A stretch of DNA of 44,408 nt. It comes from an uncultured Bacteroides sp. GTDB taxonomy: Bacteria; Bacteroidota; Bacteroidia; Bacteroidales; Bacteroidaceae. A program made the position numbers and the translations under genes. The stretch is from contig USQO01000008.1 of NCBI GenBank assembly GCA_900556845.1, positions 1 through 44,408 on the forward strand, in the 5' to 3' direction. This document shows positions 43,024 to 44,408 of the stretch, piece by piece (positions within the stretch are counted from its first letter, which is position 1; the number at the start of each line of letters is the position of its first letter). The notes under the pieces are model-generated. The model searched no databases, was not told the DNA's origin, and saw only the letters and a program-made list of their open reading frames with translations.

Positions 43024-43437
43024 ATGAACACAACATGTATTAAAATCATTTACATCATACTCCTTGTATGCGGATGCCTTATGATGGCGGGAGCAACTTA
43101 TGGCTATCTTTCATTAAGAAAAGCTATAAATACTTACCAACAAACTACAGGAATTATAGAACATATAGAAAAGAAAAAAGTTCGTCGTCACAGAAAAAAC
43201 AGATATGAATATACAAAACGCATCAGCTATCACACTCCCCAATATGGCCAACTGCACACATATACCAAAAGATTTATCCCTTTTAAATTTCTCAATGATT
43301 CAATCACTGTCTATTATAATCCTCTCTATCCTCGAGAGGTAAAAATACCAAGAGCAGAAAGTTTTATTTGGACCTTTTTATTCTTAATCGGGGGAGGATG
43401 CTTTTTCATAGGGATACTTATCATGAAACAACACTAA
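43024..43437 (+). CDS. DUF3592-like small membrane protein
   Basis: The 137-residue product has an N-terminal membrane helix (about 6-28), a soluble beta-rich middle and a C-terminal helix (about 115-135), the layout of DUF3592 proteins. The middle begins TTGIIEHIEKKK, is rich in Arg, Lys and Tyr, and ends with the family-like VYYNPLYPREVKIP. The function is unknown. The start at 43024 is preferred to an upstream TTG. It lies 26 nt before the M48 protease gene, so the two are probably one operon. Base composition is AT-richer than in most of the window. Confidence 0.7.
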   Translation: MNTTCIKIIYIILLVCGCLMMAGATYGYLSLRKAINTYQQTTGIIEHIEKKKVRRHRKNRYEYTKRISYHTPQYGQLHTYTKRFIPFKFLNDSITVYYNPLYPREVKIPRAESFIWTFLFLIGGGCFFIGILIMKQH

Positions 43438-43463
43438 AAAACATTAATATAAAAATTACCATT

Positions 43464-44276
43464 ATGAAACAAATCTATCTAAAAGCCATGTTGCTGTTAT
43501 TGTGCAGCATAGTTGTAACCCCATCAATGGCACAGTTTAATCTGAAGAAAGCAATCAGTGGAGCCGCTAAAGCTACAAAGGCCATTACACTTACAGACGA
43601 ACAGATGACAGAGTATGTAAAAGAATACATAGACTGGATGGACCAGCACAATCAGGTATGTGCAGATGACAATCCCTACACCATCCGACTGAAAAAACTG
43701 ACCGAAGGATTAAATGACGCAGACGGTATCCCTCTCAATTTTAAAGTCTATTATGTAACAGACGTAAACGCATTTGCCTGTGCAGACGGAAGTGTCCGCG
43801 TCTTTTCTTCACTTATGGACATTATGAGTGACGAGGAACTATTGGGAGTTATCGGACATGAAATAGGCCATGTAGCTCACCGTGATTCTAAAAAAGGCTT
43901 TCGCACAGCCTTACTCACATCAGCACTGAAAGACGGAATATCTTCTCAGGGTGGCAAAGCTGCAGCTCTCAGCGAATCACAGCTGGGAGATTTGAGTGAA
44001 GCCCTTATAAATGCACGCTATTCACAAAAGCAAGAATGCGATGCAGACGATTATGGATATGAGTTCCTCAAAAAGGCTGGAAAAAATCCTTGGGCAATGG
44101 CTTTATCTTTCAAAAAGCTAAAAGAAATGCAAGAAGAAAGCAATGCACAAAAAACGAGCAAAATCAATCAGCTGTTTTCAACTCATCCTGATTTGGATTT
44201 ACGAATCTCACGTATGGAAGAACGTGCAACCCAAGAAGGTATTGCAAAACCAGCCAGCACTCCTGCCGCTCAATAA
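43464..44276 (+). CDS. M48-family zinc metalloprotease, exported
   Basis: The 270-residue product has a signal peptide (cleavage near SMA-Q, residue 23) and an M48 peptidase domain. Zinc is held by H132-E-x2-H136 (VIGHEIGHVAHRD) and a third ligand E191 (QKQECDADDYG). NAFACADGSVRVFSSL is the usual strand before the active site, and FSTHPDLDLRISRME the usual end. With no membrane anchor it resembles periplasmic M48 proteins such as LoiP/BepA without the TPR part, which cut damaged envelope proteins. It is coupled to the DUF3592-like gene. The start at 43464 removes a 32-residue extension that merely overlaps that gene. Confidence 0.93.
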   Translation: MKQIYLKAMLLLLCSIVVTPSMAQFNLKKAISGAAKATKAITLTDEQMTEYVKEYIDWMDQHNQVCADDNPYTIRLKKLTEGLNDADGIPLNFKVYYVTDVNAFACADGSVRVFSSLMDIMSDEELLGVIGHEIGHVAHRDSKKGFRTALLTSALKDGISSQGGKAAALSESQLGDLSEALINARYSQKQECDADDYGYEFLKKAGKNPWAMALSFKKLKEMQEESNAQKTSKINQLFSTHPDLDLRISRMEERATQEGIAKPASTPAAQ

Positions 44277-44309
44277 AATCAGCAAACTACAGATGACAAT
44301 TAATTATAT

Positions 44310-44336
44310 AAGGAAGGGCCAATATGGTCTTTCCTT
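44310..44336. terminator. Hairpin after the M48 gene
   Basis: AAGGAAGGGCC (44310-44320) pairs with GGTCTTTCCTT (44326-44336) over 11 positions with two G-T wobbles and a 5-nt loop. AT-rich flanks follow. It lies 33 nt after the stop. Confidence 0.7.
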
Positions 44337-44359
44337 ATTAATATAATATTATGCTATCA

Positions 44360-44408
44360 CTGTCTCTTATACACATCTCCGAGCCCACGAGACCGGAGCC
44401 TATCTCGT
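44360..44408. other. Nextera i7-side library adapter (not genomic)
   Basis: Bases 44360-44393 match the reverse complement of the Nextera read-2 adapter, beginning CTGTCTCTTATACACATCT. Then CGGAGCCT matches an i7 index as I recall (N720), followed by the first bases of P7 (ATCTCGT). It should be trimmed. Confidence 0.97.

Noticed and set aside
1..44408. CRISPR arrays, insertion sequences, integrases or phage genes
   Set aside because: I looked for regularly spaced repeats, transposase or integrase motifs and long terminal repeats and saw none.

Overview
Taxon. This is a cellular bacterial contig, very probably Bacteroidales and most like Bacteroides/Phocaeicola. The evidence is the many Bacteroidetes-type promoters (TTTG, about 20 nt, TAnnTTTG), A-rich leaders instead of Shine-Dalgarno sites, and typical families: a DUF3843-like protein, a DUF5107-TPR protein, gmd-fcl, pflB with a separate activase, and phenylacetate-CoA ligase with an ACT protein. 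The contig runs into untrimmed Nextera library adapters at both ends (1-41 and 44360-44408), so genomic DNA spans only about 42-44359.

Layout. (1) 163-4810: a convergent cassette of two paralogous exported proteins (carboxypeptidase-regulatory-like domain, then helical/TPR region) around an inner-membrane protein with a cytoplasmic TIR/DUF4062-like domain and periplasmic beta domains. (2) 4960-6778: a Crp/Fnr-type regulator and an acyltransferase-3 membrane protein, then a terminator and tRNA-Ser(GCU). (3) 7342-9546: gmd-fcl, making GDP-L-fucose. (4) 9668-12739: pflB-pflA with a long hairpin between the genes. (5) 12961-15958: ppk-ppx, polyphosphate turnover. (6) 16047-19344, minus strand: an S41 protease lipoprotein and aspS. 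(7) 19345-21283: an AT-rich island with a promoter-hairpin unit, an unknown gene and a divergent agmatine-deiminase-like gene. (8) 21578-27022: a three-gene SMC operon of the MksFEB/Wadjet type without the JetD nuclease gene.

(9) 27118-29864: a DUF454 membrane protein with a promoter so close that the mRNA looks leaderless, a DUF3843-like protein and exonuclease III. (10) 29941-32094, minus strand: a sodium:solute symporter and the GTPase EngB. (11) 32235-38509: a DUF1847 protein and an AraC regulator facing a large DUF5107-TPR protein and a sugar-porter MFS permease, probably one carbohydrate-use locus. (12) 38747-42862: paaK with an ACT protein, recR, a small membrane protein, a GNAT acetyltransferase and YqgE. 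(13) 43024-44276: an AT-rich DUF3592 membrane protein and an exported M48 metalloprotease.

Most of the window is core metabolism. The best candidates for undescribed biology are the TIR-like/paralogous exported-protein cassette, the AT-rich deiminase pair with its leader hairpin, and the MksFEB operon without a nuclease. No CRISPR array, insertion sequence, rRNA or phage gene was seen.
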